Positions 7,979 through 17,359 are shown, counted from the stretch's first letter. The stretch: 64,000 nucleotides of DNA from CAZMRF01 sp964568735 (GCA_964568735.1 CAZMRF010000013.1:1-64000); one strand, 5' to 3'. The notes: generated by a model not told the origin, from the letters alone. Translations and numbers: made by a program.

Positions 7979-9022
7979 ATGAGCATGGAAGAGATGCCGG
8001 GCGGCCCTCCTATGCCCGGCCCGGTCCCGACCCCAGACTTGCAGCCCATCGGCGCCACGGAGGCGCCCGGCGCGGGCACGCCGCATCCCGGCCTCCCGGC
8101 GAGGCTCATCGGCGTCCTCTTCTCGCCCGGGACCACTTTCCGGAGGATTGCCGAGCGCCCCTCCTGGCTCGGCGCCCTCGCGATCTATCTCGTGATCGTG
8201 GCTGCCGCGACCATGGTCTACAGCCTCAACGTGGACTGGGAGGCGATGTTCAGGTCGAGCTTCGAGGGGTCCGTCGGCTGGAAGCTCATGACCTCATTCT
8301 TGTCCGAGAGCCAGCTCTCGGAGATCGAGAAGACGTCGCTCAACGAGATCCTCAGCGTCGGGCGCGGCGGGCTTGCGCTCTCCACCATGCTCAACTCGGT
8401 CATCGGCACCGTGGTCCTGTTTCACTTCATGGCGGTTCTCTTCGCGACGCTCTTCTACCTCATGGGATCCCTGGCCGATCTCAAGCTGGGCCGTGTCTAC
8501 CTGGACGCATTCTTCTGCGTGCTCCTGTTCATCCTCTTCGCCATCGTGAACTTCATGGTGAGGGCTGCCTTCGGCGAGGACGGCCGGGCCGCTCTCCCCT
8601 ACCAGTCCGGACTCGCTTGCCTCTTCTTCCTCGGCTACTTCTGGCTCTTCCAGCGGTCCGTGGATCGCCAACCCGACCTTCGCAGGTTGATTGCCTCCTA
8701 CGCGCATGCGATGGCTGTGCCCGCGCTGTCGATGATCGTCATGGTGATCGTCATCCTCATCAAGCAGGAGCCGGTGACCGTCACCGGCGATCAGGTGGTC
8801 ACGTCGAGCCTCGGCGGCATCCTGGCCATCCAGGGCTCGAGCCCCCTCGCGGTGCTCCTCGGAGCGATCGACCTATTCTCGTTGTGGAGCCTCATCGCCG
8901 CATCGATCGGCTTCGCGGCCGCCACGCGCCTCTCGATGGGAACCGCCGCGGCGATTACCTTTCTCCCCTGGGGTTTCTACACGATGGCCCGCCTCGCCAT
9001 GTCCGCCGCCTTCGGCGGCTGA
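7979..9022 (+). CDS. Yip1-family integral membrane protein
   Basis: A 347-residue inner membrane protein. A Pro/Gly-rich N-terminal tail of about 40 residues is followed by the Yip1-domain opening segment (ARLIGVLFSPGTTFRRIAERPSWLGAL) and about six hydrophobic segments, including LAIYLVIVAAATMVYSL, VVLFHFMAVLFATLFYL, VYLDAFFCVLLFILFAIVNF and ALSMIVMVIVILI. I prefer the ATG at 7979 because GGAG lies 8 bases upstream; a GTG at 7973 is too close to it. The stop is 5 bases before the adaptor gene, so co-expression with the efflux pump is likely. Bacterial Yip1 proteins have no settled function; context suggests a role in the pump or in membrane organisation. Confidence 0.8.
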   Translation: MSMEEMPGGPPMPGPVPTPDLQPIGATEAPGAGTPHPGLPARLIGVLFSPGTTFRRIAERPSWLGALAIYLVIVAAATMVYSLNVDWEAMFRSSFEGSVGWKLMTSFLSESQLSEIEKTSLNEILSVGRGGLALSTMLNSVIGTVVLFHFMAVLFATLFYLMGSLADLKLGRVYLDAFFCVLLFILFAIVNFMVRAAFGEDGRAALPYQSGLACLFFLGYFWLFQRSVDRQPDLRRLIASYAHAMAVPALSMIVMVIVILIKQEPVTVTGDQVVTSSLGGILAIQGSSPLAVLLGAIDLFSLWSLIAASIGFAAATRLSMGTAAAITFLPWGFYTMARLAMSAAFGG

Positions 9023-9027
9023 GATCC

Positions 9028-10350
9028 ATGAAGAAGCTGCTCATAATCGCGGGCGCGGCCGCGATCCTCCTCGTGATCATCGTGGCCTCGCTCAGGCACT
9101 CCACCACCGGCCGCGGGATCAAGGTGTTCATGGAGGATGTCGCGATCCGCCCTCTCCTGGTGGCGACCGTCTCCGCCTCGGGCGAGGTGCGCCCGCGGGA
9201 GGAGGTGAACATCTCCTCCCAGGTGCCGGGGCAGATCGTCGAGCTGCGCGTCGAGGAGGGCGATCGGGTCAGGAAGGGGGACGTCCTGGTGCAGCTCGAT
9301 CCCGAGCGCTACCGCTCCGAAGTGCTCCGCCTCGAGGCGCAGGTCCGGATGGCCGCCGTCGATCTCGAGAGGGAAGAAGTGTCGCTGCGCACCGCGGAGT
9401 CCAACCTCCGCCGGCTGGAAGCCCTCTACGCCCAGCAGATCATCTCCGATGAGGAGGTCGACCAGGCGCGCCTCGCCGTGGATTCCGGGCGGATCGCCAT
9501 GAAGTCGCGCGCCGAGCAGATCCACCAGGTCGAGGCGGACCTGGCGCGGGTTCGGGATGACCTGTCGAAGACGACGCTTCGAGCCCCCATGGCCGGGCTC
9601 GTCACGATGGTCAATGCCAAGCTCGGCGAGCAGGTCATCATCGGGACGATGAACAATCCGGGCACGGTGATCCTCACCCTCTCGGACATGGGCGAGGTGC
9701 TCGCGGAGGTCCGGGTGGACGAAACCGACGTCACCGCCGTGCGGACCGGCCAGAGCGCCGAAGTCCGGGTGGACGCCGTGCACGAGATCGCCTACGCCGG
9801 CAAGGTGGAGACGATCGGCAACGCCGCGATACGGGAGGGATCCATCTCGAGGTTCCCCGTGAAGGTCCTGATCCTCGATCCCGACGAGAGACTCCGACCC
9901 GGGATGTCGGCGCATGCCTCCATCCAGGTGGACGAGCGCACCGACGTCGTGGCCATCCCCCTCCAGGCTCTCGTCCGGCGCTCCATCAAGGATTACGAGA
10001 ACGCTGGCTCGGCCCCGGGCGGAAGCGGTGGAGCGAACGCCGGCGAAGCCGGCTCGGGAAAGGCCGCCGCGGACGGAGGAGAGAAGAGCGAGAGTGCCGC
10101 CTCCGGCGAAGCCGAGGATCCGGATCGGGAGCAGGTCCAGGTCGTCCTCCTGGAGCGGGACGGCAAGGTCCGGATGGTGAAGGTCCAGACGGGTATCAGC
10201 GACGCTTTCCGTGTCGAGATCATCGAGGGAGTCGGGAAAGAGGACCGCGTCATCCTTGGACCCTACCGGCGGCTCCGCTCGCTCAAGAACGGCGACCTCG
10301 TCCAACGCGTCGAGCGCTCCGATCTCGGCGAAGAGGACGAGGGAAGCTGA
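9028..10350 (+). CDS. MacA/HlyD-type periplasmic adaptor
   Basis: A 440-residue membrane-fusion protein linking an inner membrane transporter to an outer membrane channel. It begins with one membrane anchor (MKKLLIIAGAAAILLVIIVAS), then a biotinyl-lipoyl half (ISSQVPGQIVELRVEEGDRV), a long coiled-coil hairpin (about residues 105-180), the second lipoyl half (KTTLRAPMAGLVTMVNAKLG) and beta-barrel domains. An insert of about 45 residues rich in Gly, Ala, Ser and Glu (near residue 330) interrupts the C-terminal part and looks disordered. The ATG at 9028 is 5 bases after the Yip1 stop; the downstream ATPase starts 10 bases after its own stop. The context makes a MacA-type role most likely. Confidence 0.9.
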   Translation: MKKLLIIAGAAAILLVIIVASLRHSTTGRGIKVFMEDVAIRPLLVATVSASGEVRPREEVNISSQVPGQIVELRVEEGDRVRKGDVLVQLDPERYRSEVLRLEAQVRMAAVDLEREEVSLRTAESNLRRLEALYAQQIISDEEVDQARLAVDSGRIAMKSRAEQIHQVEADLARVRDDLSKTTLRAPMAGLVTMVNAKLGEQVIIGTMNNPGTVILTLSDMGEVLAEVRVDETDVTAVRTGQSAEVRVDAVHEIAYAGKVETIGNAAIREGSISRFPVKVLILDPDERLRPGMSAHASIQVDERTDVVAIPLQALVRRSIKDYENAGSAPGGSGGANAGEAGSGKAAADGGEKSESAASGEAEDPDREQVQVVLLERDGKVRMVKVQTGISDAFRVEIIEGVGKEDRVILGPYRRLRSLKNGDLVQRVERSDLGEEDEGS

Positions 10351-10360
10351 CAGGGAAGCC

Positions 10361-11092
10361 ATGCTCATCGACATCAGGGAAATGACCAAGATCTACCCCA
10401 TGGGGGGCGAGGAGGTCCGCGCCCTCAACGGCGTGTCGCTCGGCATCGAGCGCGGTGAGTACGTCGCCGTCATGGGCCCCTCGGGCTCGGGCAAGTCGAC
10501 GCTGATGAACCTGATTGGCTGCCTCGACACGCCCTCGTCGGGGGCCTACTTCCTCAACGGCCGCGAGATCGAGAAGATGCAGGACGACGACCTGGCGGCC
10601 ATCCGCAACAAGGAAATCGGCTTCGTCTTCCAGACCTTCAACCTGATGGCCCGCACGAGCGCCCTCCAGAACGTGGAGCTGCCGCTGATCTATGCGGGAT
10701 TCTCCCGAGCCGAGCGCCGGCGGAGGGCCGAGGCCGCGCTCGACATGGTGAACCTGGGAGACCGGAAGAACCATCGCCCCAACGAGCTCTCCGGGGGCCA
10801 GCGCCAGCGCGTGGCCATCGCCCGCGCCCTGGTGAACGAGCCCTCTCTCATACTCGCCGACGAGCCCACGGGCAACCTCGACTCAAGGACCGGCGAGGAG
10901 ATCATGATGCTCTTCGGCAAACTCAACGACGACGGCAACACCCTGGTGGTGATCACGCACGAAGACAACATCGCCCAGTGCGCCCGGCGCGTCGTGACGC
11001 TCCGCGACGGGAAGATCGTCGAGGACCGCAGCCAGCAAAACCCTCGAATACCCGTCCTATCGCGCACATCCGAAGAGAGCGCCACGGCCTGA
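10361..11092 (+). CDS. MacB/LolD-type ABC transporter ATPase
   Basis: A 243-residue stand-alone ATPase of the LolD/MacB/FtsE class. Motifs: Walker A GPSGSGKST, Q-loop FVFQTFNLM, signature LSGGQRQRVAIARALV, Walker B LILADEPTGNLDS and the H-loop VITHE. The ADEPTGNLDS form is typical of this class of mechanotransmitting exporters rather than of importers. It lies between the adaptor and the FtsX/MacB-like permease on the same strand, so the pump has its ATPase and permease as separate chains, unlike the fused MacB of enterobacteria. A short tail (after VEDRSQQNP) is variable. Confidence 0.92.
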   Translation: MLIDIREMTKIYPMGGEEVRALNGVSLGIERGEYVAVMGPSGSGKSTLMNLIGCLDTPSSGAYFLNGREIEKMQDDDLAAIRNKEIGFVFQTFNLMARTSALQNVELPLIYAGFSRAERRRRAEAALDMVNLGDRKNHRPNELSGGQRQRVAIARALVNEPSLILADEPTGNLDSRTGEEIMMLFGKLNDDGNTLVVITHEDNIAQCARRVVTLRDGKIVEDRSQQNPRIPVLSRTSEESATA

Positions 11093-11112
11093 AGCCCCCG
11101 GGAGGACCTGCC

Positions 11113-12339
11113 ATGGGCGGCGGGATGATCCTCGAGAACATCGTCATCGCGATCAAGGGGCTGTGGGCCAACAAGCTCCGCTCGATCCTCACCCTGCTCG
11201 GGATCCTGATCGGGGTGGCCGCCGTCATCGCCGTCGTCTCGATCGTCCAGGGCTTCTTCTTCGCCGTGAACGGCCTCTTCCAGGATCTCGGCGCCGGATG
11301 GGTCCGGATCACCTCGTTCAGGCCGCCCGGCGAGGAAGGCGAGATGCTCGGGCGCATCCGCCTGTCGCGCGCGGACGCCGAGGCGCTCGTCGCGTCGGGC
11401 CACGAGATCCGGGACGCCGTCCCCGTGATGTTCGGCTTCCAGTCGGTCAAGAAGGGCGAGCGCAGCGTCTCCACGACGGTCGTCGGCACGATCGCGAACT
11501 ACCAGGAGGTCGTGGGCTTCTACGCGGGCCTCGGACGCTTCTTCACCACCATCGACGACAGGCACCATCGCCGCGTCTGCGTCCTGGGCTGGAAGGTGGC
11601 CCGCGACCTGGAGCTTCCGGAAGATCCCGTGGGATCGCGGATCACGATTGGCCCGGACGAGATGATGGTGGTGGGCGTGATGGAGGAGCGGGGCGAGCTG
11701 ATCGGCCTGAGCTTTGACAACTTCGTCTTCGTCCCCTACGGCACGGCCCGCAGCCTCTTCGGCGAAGAGAGCGAGGGGAACACCTTTCTCGAGATCTCGG
11801 TGAGATCCTCCGACCGCCTGGACCTGGCCAAGGGCCAGATCATCGACGTGTTGCGGCGCTCCCATCGCCTCAAGCCCGAGCAGCCCGACGACTTCCGCAT
11901 CATCGCGCAGGAGCAGATCGTCGGGGTCGTCAACCGGATCTCGGGGATCTCCACCTACGTCGCCGCGGGCGTGGCGGGCGTCGCTCTCTTCGTCGGCGGC
12001 ATCGGCATCATGAACATCATGCTCGTGTCGGTCACCGAGCGGACCCGCGAGATCGGCGTGCGCAAGGCGGTGGGCGCCCGCCGCGTGAACATCCTGCTCC
12101 AGTTCCTCATCGAGGCGACGATCCTGACGCTCGTGGGCGGCGCGCTCGGCGTCCTCGTCGGCGTGGGCGTGGGGAAGGCGGCCGCTTCGATCATCCCGAA
12201 CTTCCCGGCGGCGCACGTGCCGATCTGGGCGATCGTGGCGGGCCTGGGCGTTTCGGCCTTCGTGGGGATCGTCTTCGGCGTCTTCCCGGCCGCGCGCGCC
12301 TCGCGGCTCGATCCCATCGACGCTCTCAGGTACGAGTGA
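11113..12339 (+). CDS. MacB/FtsX-type ABC transporter permease
   Basis: A 408-residue permease with the type VII exporter topology: one N-terminal membrane segment (LRSILTLLGILIGVAAVIAVVS), a large periplasmic domain (about residues 45-265, MacB periplasmic core), then three membrane segments (about 275-295, 330-355, 365-390). The conserved ERTREIGVRKAVGARR coupling motif after the second segment and the closing ARASRLDPIDALRYE are hallmarks of the FtsX/MacB family. The start ATG at 11113 has GGAGG 7 bases upstream. Together with the three genes before it, it should export a small molecule, peptide or lipoprotein across the envelope; the substrate is unknown. Confidence 0.92.
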   Translation: MGGGMILENIVIAIKGLWANKLRSILTLLGILIGVAAVIAVVSIVQGFFFAVNGLFQDLGAGWVRITSFRPPGEEGEMLGRIRLSRADAEALVASGHEIRDAVPVMFGFQSVKKGERSVSTTVVGTIANYQEVVGFYAGLGRFFTTIDDRHHRRVCVLGWKVARDLELPEDPVGSRITIGPDEMMVVGVMEERGELIGLSFDNFVFVPYGTARSLFGEESEGNTFLEISVRSSDRLDLAKGQIIDVLRRSHRLKPEQPDDFRIIAQEQIVGVVNRISGISTYVAAGVAGVALFVGGIGIMNIMLVSVTERTREIGVRKAVGARRVNILLQFLIEATILTLVGGALGVLVGVGVGKAAASIIPNFPAAHVPIWAIVAGLGVSAFVGIVFGVFPAARASRLDPIDALRYE

Positions 12340-12346
12340 GGCCGGC

Positions 12347-13639
12347 TCAGCTCCCCGAGATCAGATTCCTGAGGGCCGCGGTCGTGATCGACTTGGGTCG
12401 CATGATGGGAGCGCCCACGGCCCTGTTGAGCACGGTCTGGGCCGAGATCCCCATGGCCCGCGAGACGGCGAAGAGCACCGTGTAGTAGTCGAACTCGGTG
12501 AGCCCGAAGTGGTGCAGCAGGGCGCCCGATCCCGCATCCACGTTGGGCCAGGGATCCTTGGCCTTGCCCTGCTCCACGAGGAGCTTGGGGATCATCTCGA
12601 AGAGCCCTTCCACGATCTGGAAGATGTCGTCCTGCGAGCAGGCCCTCTTGCCGAAGGCCAGGAAGGCCTTGAAGCGCGGATCGGTGTCGCGCAGGACGGC
12701 ATGGCCGTACCCTGGGATCCTCAGCCCCTTGCGGAGCCTCTCGAAGCAGTACTCGCGCAGCTCGCCTCTGGAGGGGACACCGCCGAAGTGGTCGCGAATC
12801 TCGATGACGAAGCGGAGGCACTCCTGGTTCGCGAGGCCATGCAGAGGTCCTGCCAGGCCATTGAGCCCCGCTGAAAGGGCGTAATAGAGATCCGACAGCG
12901 CCGAGCTCACGGTCACCGACGTGAACGCGGAGACGTTGCCGCCTTCATGGTCGCAGTGCAGGACGAGGTAGAGGCGGATCAGGTTGGTGAACTCGCCTCC
13001 TGGATCCGGAAGCCCCAGCATCCTCGCGTAGTTCGCAGCCCAGTCGAGGGAGGGGTCCGGCTCGATCCTCTCACCGCGGCCGGTGTGGATCCGGTAGACG
13101 CCGGCCGCCAGCTCGGGCAGCCGTGCCAGGAGCGTGAGGGCATCCTCGAGCATCGGCTCCCACTGGGCATCCTTCGTCATCCCCTTCCGGTAGCTCGACC
13201 GGAAGAACGACTCGCGCTCCATGGCGAGGATGGCCGTGTTGAGCATGGCCATCGGGTGCGAATCCGAGGGCATCGCCTCGAGGATCTTCCATACGTAGCC
13301 GGGCACTCCCGCGCGCGAGCGGAACTCCGCGCGGATGGACTCTGTGGCTTCCACGTCGGGCAGCTCCCCCGTGAGGAGAAGGTAGAAGACCTCCTCGGGA
13401 AGTCTCTCGGTGAGATCTCCGATGGGGATGCCGCGCACGATGAGGCCGCGATCCTGATCGACCGACGACGTGTCGCAGATGAGCCCGTAGGCGCCGCGGA
13501 GTCCGCCGAGGATCTGCCCCGCGGTGATCTGTGAGACCACCTTCTTGCGCTGCGACTCCGTGATCTGATCCAGCTCCGCCCGGGCCTTGTCGACGACCAG
13601 TGCGAGCCGCTCCCGGAGCGTACCTGTACTTGTAGGCAT
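12347..13639 (-). CDS. gltA: citrate synthase, mitochondrial-like type
   Basis: Condenses acetyl-CoA and oxaloacetate to citrate at entry to the TCA cycle. The 430-residue protein closely follows the mitochondrial-type enzyme rather than the hexameric enterobacterial one: IRLYLVLHCDHEGGNVSAFT, the active-site histidine in GLAGPLHGLANQE, a second histidine in IPGYGHAVLRDTDPRF, and the catalytic aspartate in WPNVDAGSGALL, where the mitochondrial enzyme usually has DAHSG. Start ATG at 13639; a good sigma-70 promoter lies 63-91 bases upstream. It is convergent with the permease gene, with a 7-base gap. Citrate synthase activity is the strong expectation; methylcitrate synthase activity cannot be excluded. 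Confidence 0.92.
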   Translation of the reverse strand: MPTSTGTLRERLALVVDKARAELDQITESQRKKVVSQITAGQILGGLRGAYGLICDTSSVDQDRGLIVRGIPIGDLTERLPEEVFYLLLTGELPDVEATESIRAEFRSRAGVPGYVWKILEAMPSDSHPMAMLNTAILAMERESFFRSSYRKGMTKDAQWEPMLEDALTLLARLPELAAGVYRIHTGRGERIEPDPSLDWAANYARMLGLPDPGGEFTNLIRLYLVLHCDHEGGNVSAFTSVTVSSALSDLYYALSAGLNGLAGPLHGLANQECLRFVIEIRDHFGGVPSRGELREYCFERLRKGLRIPGYGHAVLRDTDPRFKAFLAFGKRACSQDDIFQIVEGLFEMIPKLLVEQGKAKDPWPNVDAGSGALLHHFGLTEFDYYTVLFAVSRAMGISAQTVLNRAVGAPIMRPKSITTAALRNLISGS

Positions 13640-13701
13640 TGCGTCGATCCTGTTCCTTCTCGAGGATTTCTGGGAACCCCGGTGCGGGGGATTCCGCGGA
13701 G

Positions 13702-13730
13702 ATTCTAGGCGCCGGAAGGTGTTTTGTCAT
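13702..13730 (-). promoter_or_regulatory. sigma-70 promoter for citrate synthase
   Basis: Read on the minus strand: -35 ATGACA (13730-13725), 17-base spacer, -10 TAGAAT (13707-13702). Each hexamer matches the consensus at five of six positions. Transcription would start near 13695, giving a leader of about 56 bases. Confidence 0.65.
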
Positions 13731-13916
13731 TTCCCCAAGAGCGGAGCACCCGGCTCCCCTCCCTGCTAGACTGCCGCCTCCTCGCCAAGCGGAGCCGACC
13801 CCCGGCACCGGCTCCGGGAGGGAGGGGACGCGGGGCCCGGGCAGGGATCACCCCCGGCTGCAGAAAGCCGGGCGTTCGCCTCCCGGGTCTTCCCCCACTT
13901 CCGGAGCAAGCCGATC

Positions 13917-16001
13917 GTGAGCCCCCCGAGTCAGCGCGACAGCGTCGTCGAGCGCATCCACGGCGTCGAGGTCGCCGACCCCTTCCGATGGCTGGAGAAA
14001 GCCGAAACTCCCGAGGCCCGGGCCTGGACGGAGAGACAGAATGCCCGGACCAGCTCGAGCCTCGGGGCGTGGCCGGGCCGCCCGTCGCTGCGCCGCCGCC
14101 TCGAAGCCCTCATGGGGACGGCCAGCCTTGGTCCCGCCGTCGCGCGCGGCAGCCGGCTCTTCCCTACCCGCAGGGAAGGAAGGCTGAACCAGCCCATCCT
14201 TCTCGTCCGCGACAACCCCTCCGGGCCCGACCGTGTCCTCCTCGATCCGAACGTTCTCTCGGAGGATGGGACCGCCGCGCTCGACTGGTACTACCCCTCC
14301 CGGGAAGGGGAGCTCGTCGCCTACGGCCTTTCGACGGGCGGCAGCGAGCTGAGCATCCTGCGCCTCCTCGATGTCGCCTCCGGCCGCCACCTGGAGGATC
14401 GGATCTCCCGCACGCGGGCCTGCTCTCTCGCCTGGGAGCCCTCCGGGAGAGGCTTCTACTACACGCGCTACCCGGCGCCGGGGACGGTCCCGGCAGGGCA
14501 GGAGATGTACCACCGGCGGGTCTTCCACCACCGGGTTGGAGACGATCCGGCCCAGGACAGATCCGTCTTCGGGGAGGGCCGCCCCTTCGATCGGTGGCCC
14601 GACGTGGTCCTGTCGCCGCGGGGACGCTGGCTGGTCGTCATGGAATCCGAGGGGTGGACGAGGACCCGGCTCTACCTCGCCGACCTCGATCTCGAGAGCG
14701 AGTGGGTTTCCCTGGCGGAGGACGTCGAGGCCCTCTACTCGATTCTCCCGCTGGACGATCGGCTCCTGATCCGGACCAACGATGGTGCCCCGGCCTGGAG
14801 GTTGATGGAGGCCGACCCGGCCTCTCCTGAGCGGCGCGCATGGCGGGAGTTGATCCCCGAAGCCCCCGATGCCCTCGAGAGGATCGAGGTGGCCGGGAGG
14901 AGGATCCTGGCTGCCTACCTGAAGCAGGCCTGCTCAGCGCTTCAAGTCCACGGCCTCGATGGCAGCCCGCAGGGCGAGATCCCGCTCCCCCCCCACGGGA
15001 CGATCTTCGGGCTCGACGGCGAGAACGAAGGCGACGACCTCTACGTCGGGTGGACCTCCTTCACGGCGCCTCCGCGGATCTATCGCTACCAGATCCCGGC
15101 GAGGAGCCTCTCGGTCTGGGAGAGGGTGGAGTCACCCATTGACGAGGACGACTTCACTACGGAGCAGATTCAGGCCACGAGCCGCGACGGCACGCGCATT
15201 CCCATCTTCGTCATCTACCGCAAGGGGCTCATTCGCGACGGAAGCCACCCGGCCCTGCTCTCGGGCTACGGCGGCTTCAGCATCGCGGTGACGCCGGCCT
15301 TCGAGCGGGAGAGCTTCCTCTGGCTGGAGCAGGGCGGCATCCTGGCCGTGTCCAACCTGCGCGGAGGGGGCGAGTTCGGGGAGGCCTGGCACCAGGCGGG
15401 GATGCTCGGCCGCAAGCAGAGCGTCTTCGACGATTTCATCGCGGCCGCCGGCCATTTGATAGGCGGGGGCTACACCCGGCCGGATCGGCTGGCCATCCGC
15501 GGGGGGAGCAATGGGGGCCTCCTGGTGGGCGCCGCGCTCACCCAGCGGCCCGATCTCTTCCGCGCAGCGGTCTGCCGCGTGCCTCTACTCGACATGATCC
15601 GTTACCACCACTTCCGGATTGCCCGCCTGTGGATCCCCGAGTACGGATCGGCCGATGATCCGGAGCAGTTCCGCTGGCTGATCGAGTACTCGCCCTATCA
15701 CCGTGTGAAAGACGGCACCGTCTACCCTGCCGTCCTCCTCACGACCGCCGAGTCGGACAGCCGCGTCGATCCGATGCACGCGATGAAGATGGCCGCGAGG
15801 CTCCAGGAAGCTCAGGCCGCGAGCGACAGGCCGATCCTCCTGCGCGTGGAGAGCAGGGCGGGGCACGGCGCCGGCAAGCCGCTGAACAAGCAGATCGATG
15901 AGCAGGTGGACATCTGGACCTTCCTCTTCCGCGAGCTGGGAGTCGATCCTCCTGCGCAGCAGGATCCTGACAGCGTTTTTTCTCAGCAACCGGCGAGCTG
16001 A
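13917..16001 (+). CDS. prolyl oligopeptidase family serine peptidase (S9A)
   Basis: A 694-residue cytosolic-type peptidase that cleaves short peptides after proline (or basic residues in oligopeptidase B relatives). An N-terminal beta-propeller (about residues 60-420) gates a C-terminal alpha/beta-hydrolase domain with the catalytic serine in IRGGSNGGLL, aspartate in TAESDSRVDPMH and histidine in SRAGHGAGKP. The start segment RIHGVEVADPFRWLE is typical for the N-terminus of S9A, which supports the GTG at 13917 and shows there is no signal peptide. GGSNGG, rather than the GGSAGG common in oligopeptidase B, favours a prolyl oligopeptidase. Confidence 0.92.
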   Translation: MSPPSQRDSVVERIHGVEVADPFRWLEKAETPEARAWTERQNARTSSSLGAWPGRPSLRRRLEALMGTASLGPAVARGSRLFPTRREGRLNQPILLVRDNPSGPDRVLLDPNVLSEDGTAALDWYYPSREGELVAYGLSTGGSELSILRLLDVASGRHLEDRISRTRACSLAWEPSGRGFYYTRYPAPGTVPAGQEMYHRRVFHHRVGDDPAQDRSVFGEGRPFDRWPDVVLSPRGRWLVVMESEGWTRTRLYLADLDLESEWVSLAEDVEALYSILPLDDRLLIRTNDGAPAWRLMEADPASPERRAWRELIPEAPDALERIEVAGRRILAAYLKQACSALQVHGLDGSPQGEIPLPPHGTIFGLDGENEGDDLYVGWTSFTAPPRIYRYQIPARSLSVWERVESPIDEDDFTTEQIQATSRDGTRIPIFVIYRKGLIRDGSHPALLSGYGGFSIAVTPAFERESFLWLEQGGILAVSNLRGGGEFGEAWHQAGMLGRKQSVFDDFIAAAGHLIGGGYTRPDRLAIRGGSNGGLLVGAALTQRPDLFRAAVCRVPLLDMIRYHHFRIARLWIPEYGSADDPEQFRWLIEYSPYHRVKDGTVYPAVLLTTAESDSRVDPMHAMKMAARLQEAQAASDRPILLRVESRAGHGAGKPLNKQIDEQVDIWTFLFRELGVDPPAQQDPDSVFSQQPAS

Positions 16002-16025
16002 CTCAAACACTCTCGCGCGCGGTCG

Positions 16026-17033
16026 TCAGGCTTCGGCAGGTACGAGTACCGCCGTTCCTTCGATGCGGCCTTCCTTGAGGTCGAGCAGCGCCTGATGGGC
16101 CTCTTCGAGGAGGTACTCGGTGACGCGCGGGCGGATGGGGATGGCGGCGGCCTCTTCGAGGAACTGCCTGCCGTCCTCGCGCGTGTTCGCCGTCACGCTC
16201 GTGAGCACCTTCTCGTGGAAGAGGTGCGGCTCGTAGGCCATCGAGGGGAGATCACTCATGTGGATCCCGGCGATGGCCACCGTGCCTCCCTTCCCGACGG
16301 CCCGGAGTGCCGGCAGGACGACTTCGCCCGCCGGCGCGAAGACGATGGCCCCGTCGAGGGGCTCGGGCGCGGCGTCGTTCGTTTCTCCCACCCATGCCGC
16401 CCCCATGTCCGCGGCCAGCCTGCGTGATCCCTCTCCGCGCGAGAAGACGAAAACCTCGCACCCTCGGTGCAGCGCCACCTGGTGGGTCACGTGGGCCGAT
16501 GACCCGAATCCGAAGATGCCGAGCCTCCCACCTGGGGGCACGCCGCTGCGCCGCAGCGCCCTGTAGCCGATGATCCCGGCGCAGAGGAGAGGCGCGGCGT
16601 CCTTGTCGGAGAAGGCGCGGGGGATCGGGTAGGCGTAGGCCTCGGGCACGACGGCCAGCTCCGCGTACCCGCCATCCTCGTGCCAGCCGGTGAACCGGCT
16701 CTCCCCGCAGAGGTTCTCGCGCCCAGAAACGCAAAACGAACAGACGCCGCATGTCGAGCGGAGCCAGGCGATGCCGGCTCGATCGCCCGGCGCGAAGTGC
16801 CCGACGCCTGGGCCGACCCGCTCCACGATCCCGACAGCTTGATGGCCCGGGATGATCGGCATCTTCATGGGAGGCAGGTCGCCTTCGACGACGTGGAGGT
16901 CCGTGCGGCAGACGCCGCAGGCCTTCACGCGGACGAGGATCTCGCCTGCCGCCGGCTCGGGATCGGGTCGCACTTCGAGGCGCAAGCGGCAGGGCCCCGC
17001 GGGGCCCTGCTCCCGGAGCACCATCGCCTTCAC
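16026..17033 (-). CDS. zinc-dependent alcohol dehydrogenase
   Basis: A 335-residue medium-chain dehydrogenase. The catalytic zinc ligands lie in KACGVCRTDLHVVEGD and the GHQAVGIVERVGPGV helix; the structural zinc loop is the four-cysteine segment from STCGVCSFC to ENLC. The cofactor-binding motif is GIFGFGSSAHV. I chose the GTG at 17033 because GGAGGG lies 5 bases upstream and the product starts VKAMVLRE, as is usual; the longer frame from 17114 adds an unrelated tail. It resembles propanol-preferring enzymes. A perfect 22-base palindrome at 16989-17010 lies near the 5' end of the coding sequence. Substrate unknown. Confidence 0.88.
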   Translation of the reverse strand: MKAMVLREQGPAGPCRLRLEVRPDPEPAAGEILVRVKACGVCRTDLHVVEGDLPPMKMPIIPGHQAVGIVERVGPGVGHFAPGDRAGIAWLRSTCGVCSFCVSGRENLCGESRFTGWHEDGGYAELAVVPEAYAYPIPRAFSDKDAAPLLCAGIIGYRALRRSGVPPGGRLGIFGFGSSAHVTHQVALHRGCEVFVFSRGEGSRRLAADMGAAWVGETNDAAPEPLDGAIVFAPAGEVVLPALRAVGKGGTVAIAGIHMSDLPSMAYEPHLFHEKVLTSVTANTREDGRQFLEEAAAIPIRPRVTEYLLEEAHQALLDLKEGRIEGTAVLVPAEA

Positions 17034-17359
17034 GGGTACCCTCCTACACGGGAGTAGGCGATCCTGTGCCGGGCGCTCGCGCGTCGAAGGATCGCCCTGC
17101 GCTCCCACTTTCACCGCGTTCCAAGTCTGTGTGTACCGAGCCGCTGGATCTGCCGTCCGTCCGCGGAAAGGCGCCGCGGCCGGATCTCGTAGCTTGCCGC
17201 TGCGCCAGCTCGCGGCACTCGTCCTCCAGACGTCGCTCCGGTCGACCCTTCGACGCGCTCAAGTCTCGGTCCCGGATGGCACTCGTGCGCCATGATAGCC
17301 TTCCCGCATCTCAGAGCGGCCCTGAATAGCGAACGCCCGCGGTGTGTGAGGAGGTTCTG
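17034..17359. other. intergenic region between divergent genes
   Basis: A 326-base spacer between the divergent alcohol dehydrogenase and PLP decarboxylase genes. It should hold both promoters, but I see no confident hexamer pair, operator or RNA structure. Confidence 0.4.

Noticed and set aside
10690..12216. Long minus-strand open frame (508 codons) opposite the MacB-like ATPase and permease genes
   Set aside because: It mirrors two genes with complete family motifs, and its product is a low-complexity His/Asp/Glu/Arg sequence typical of GC-rich antisense frames.
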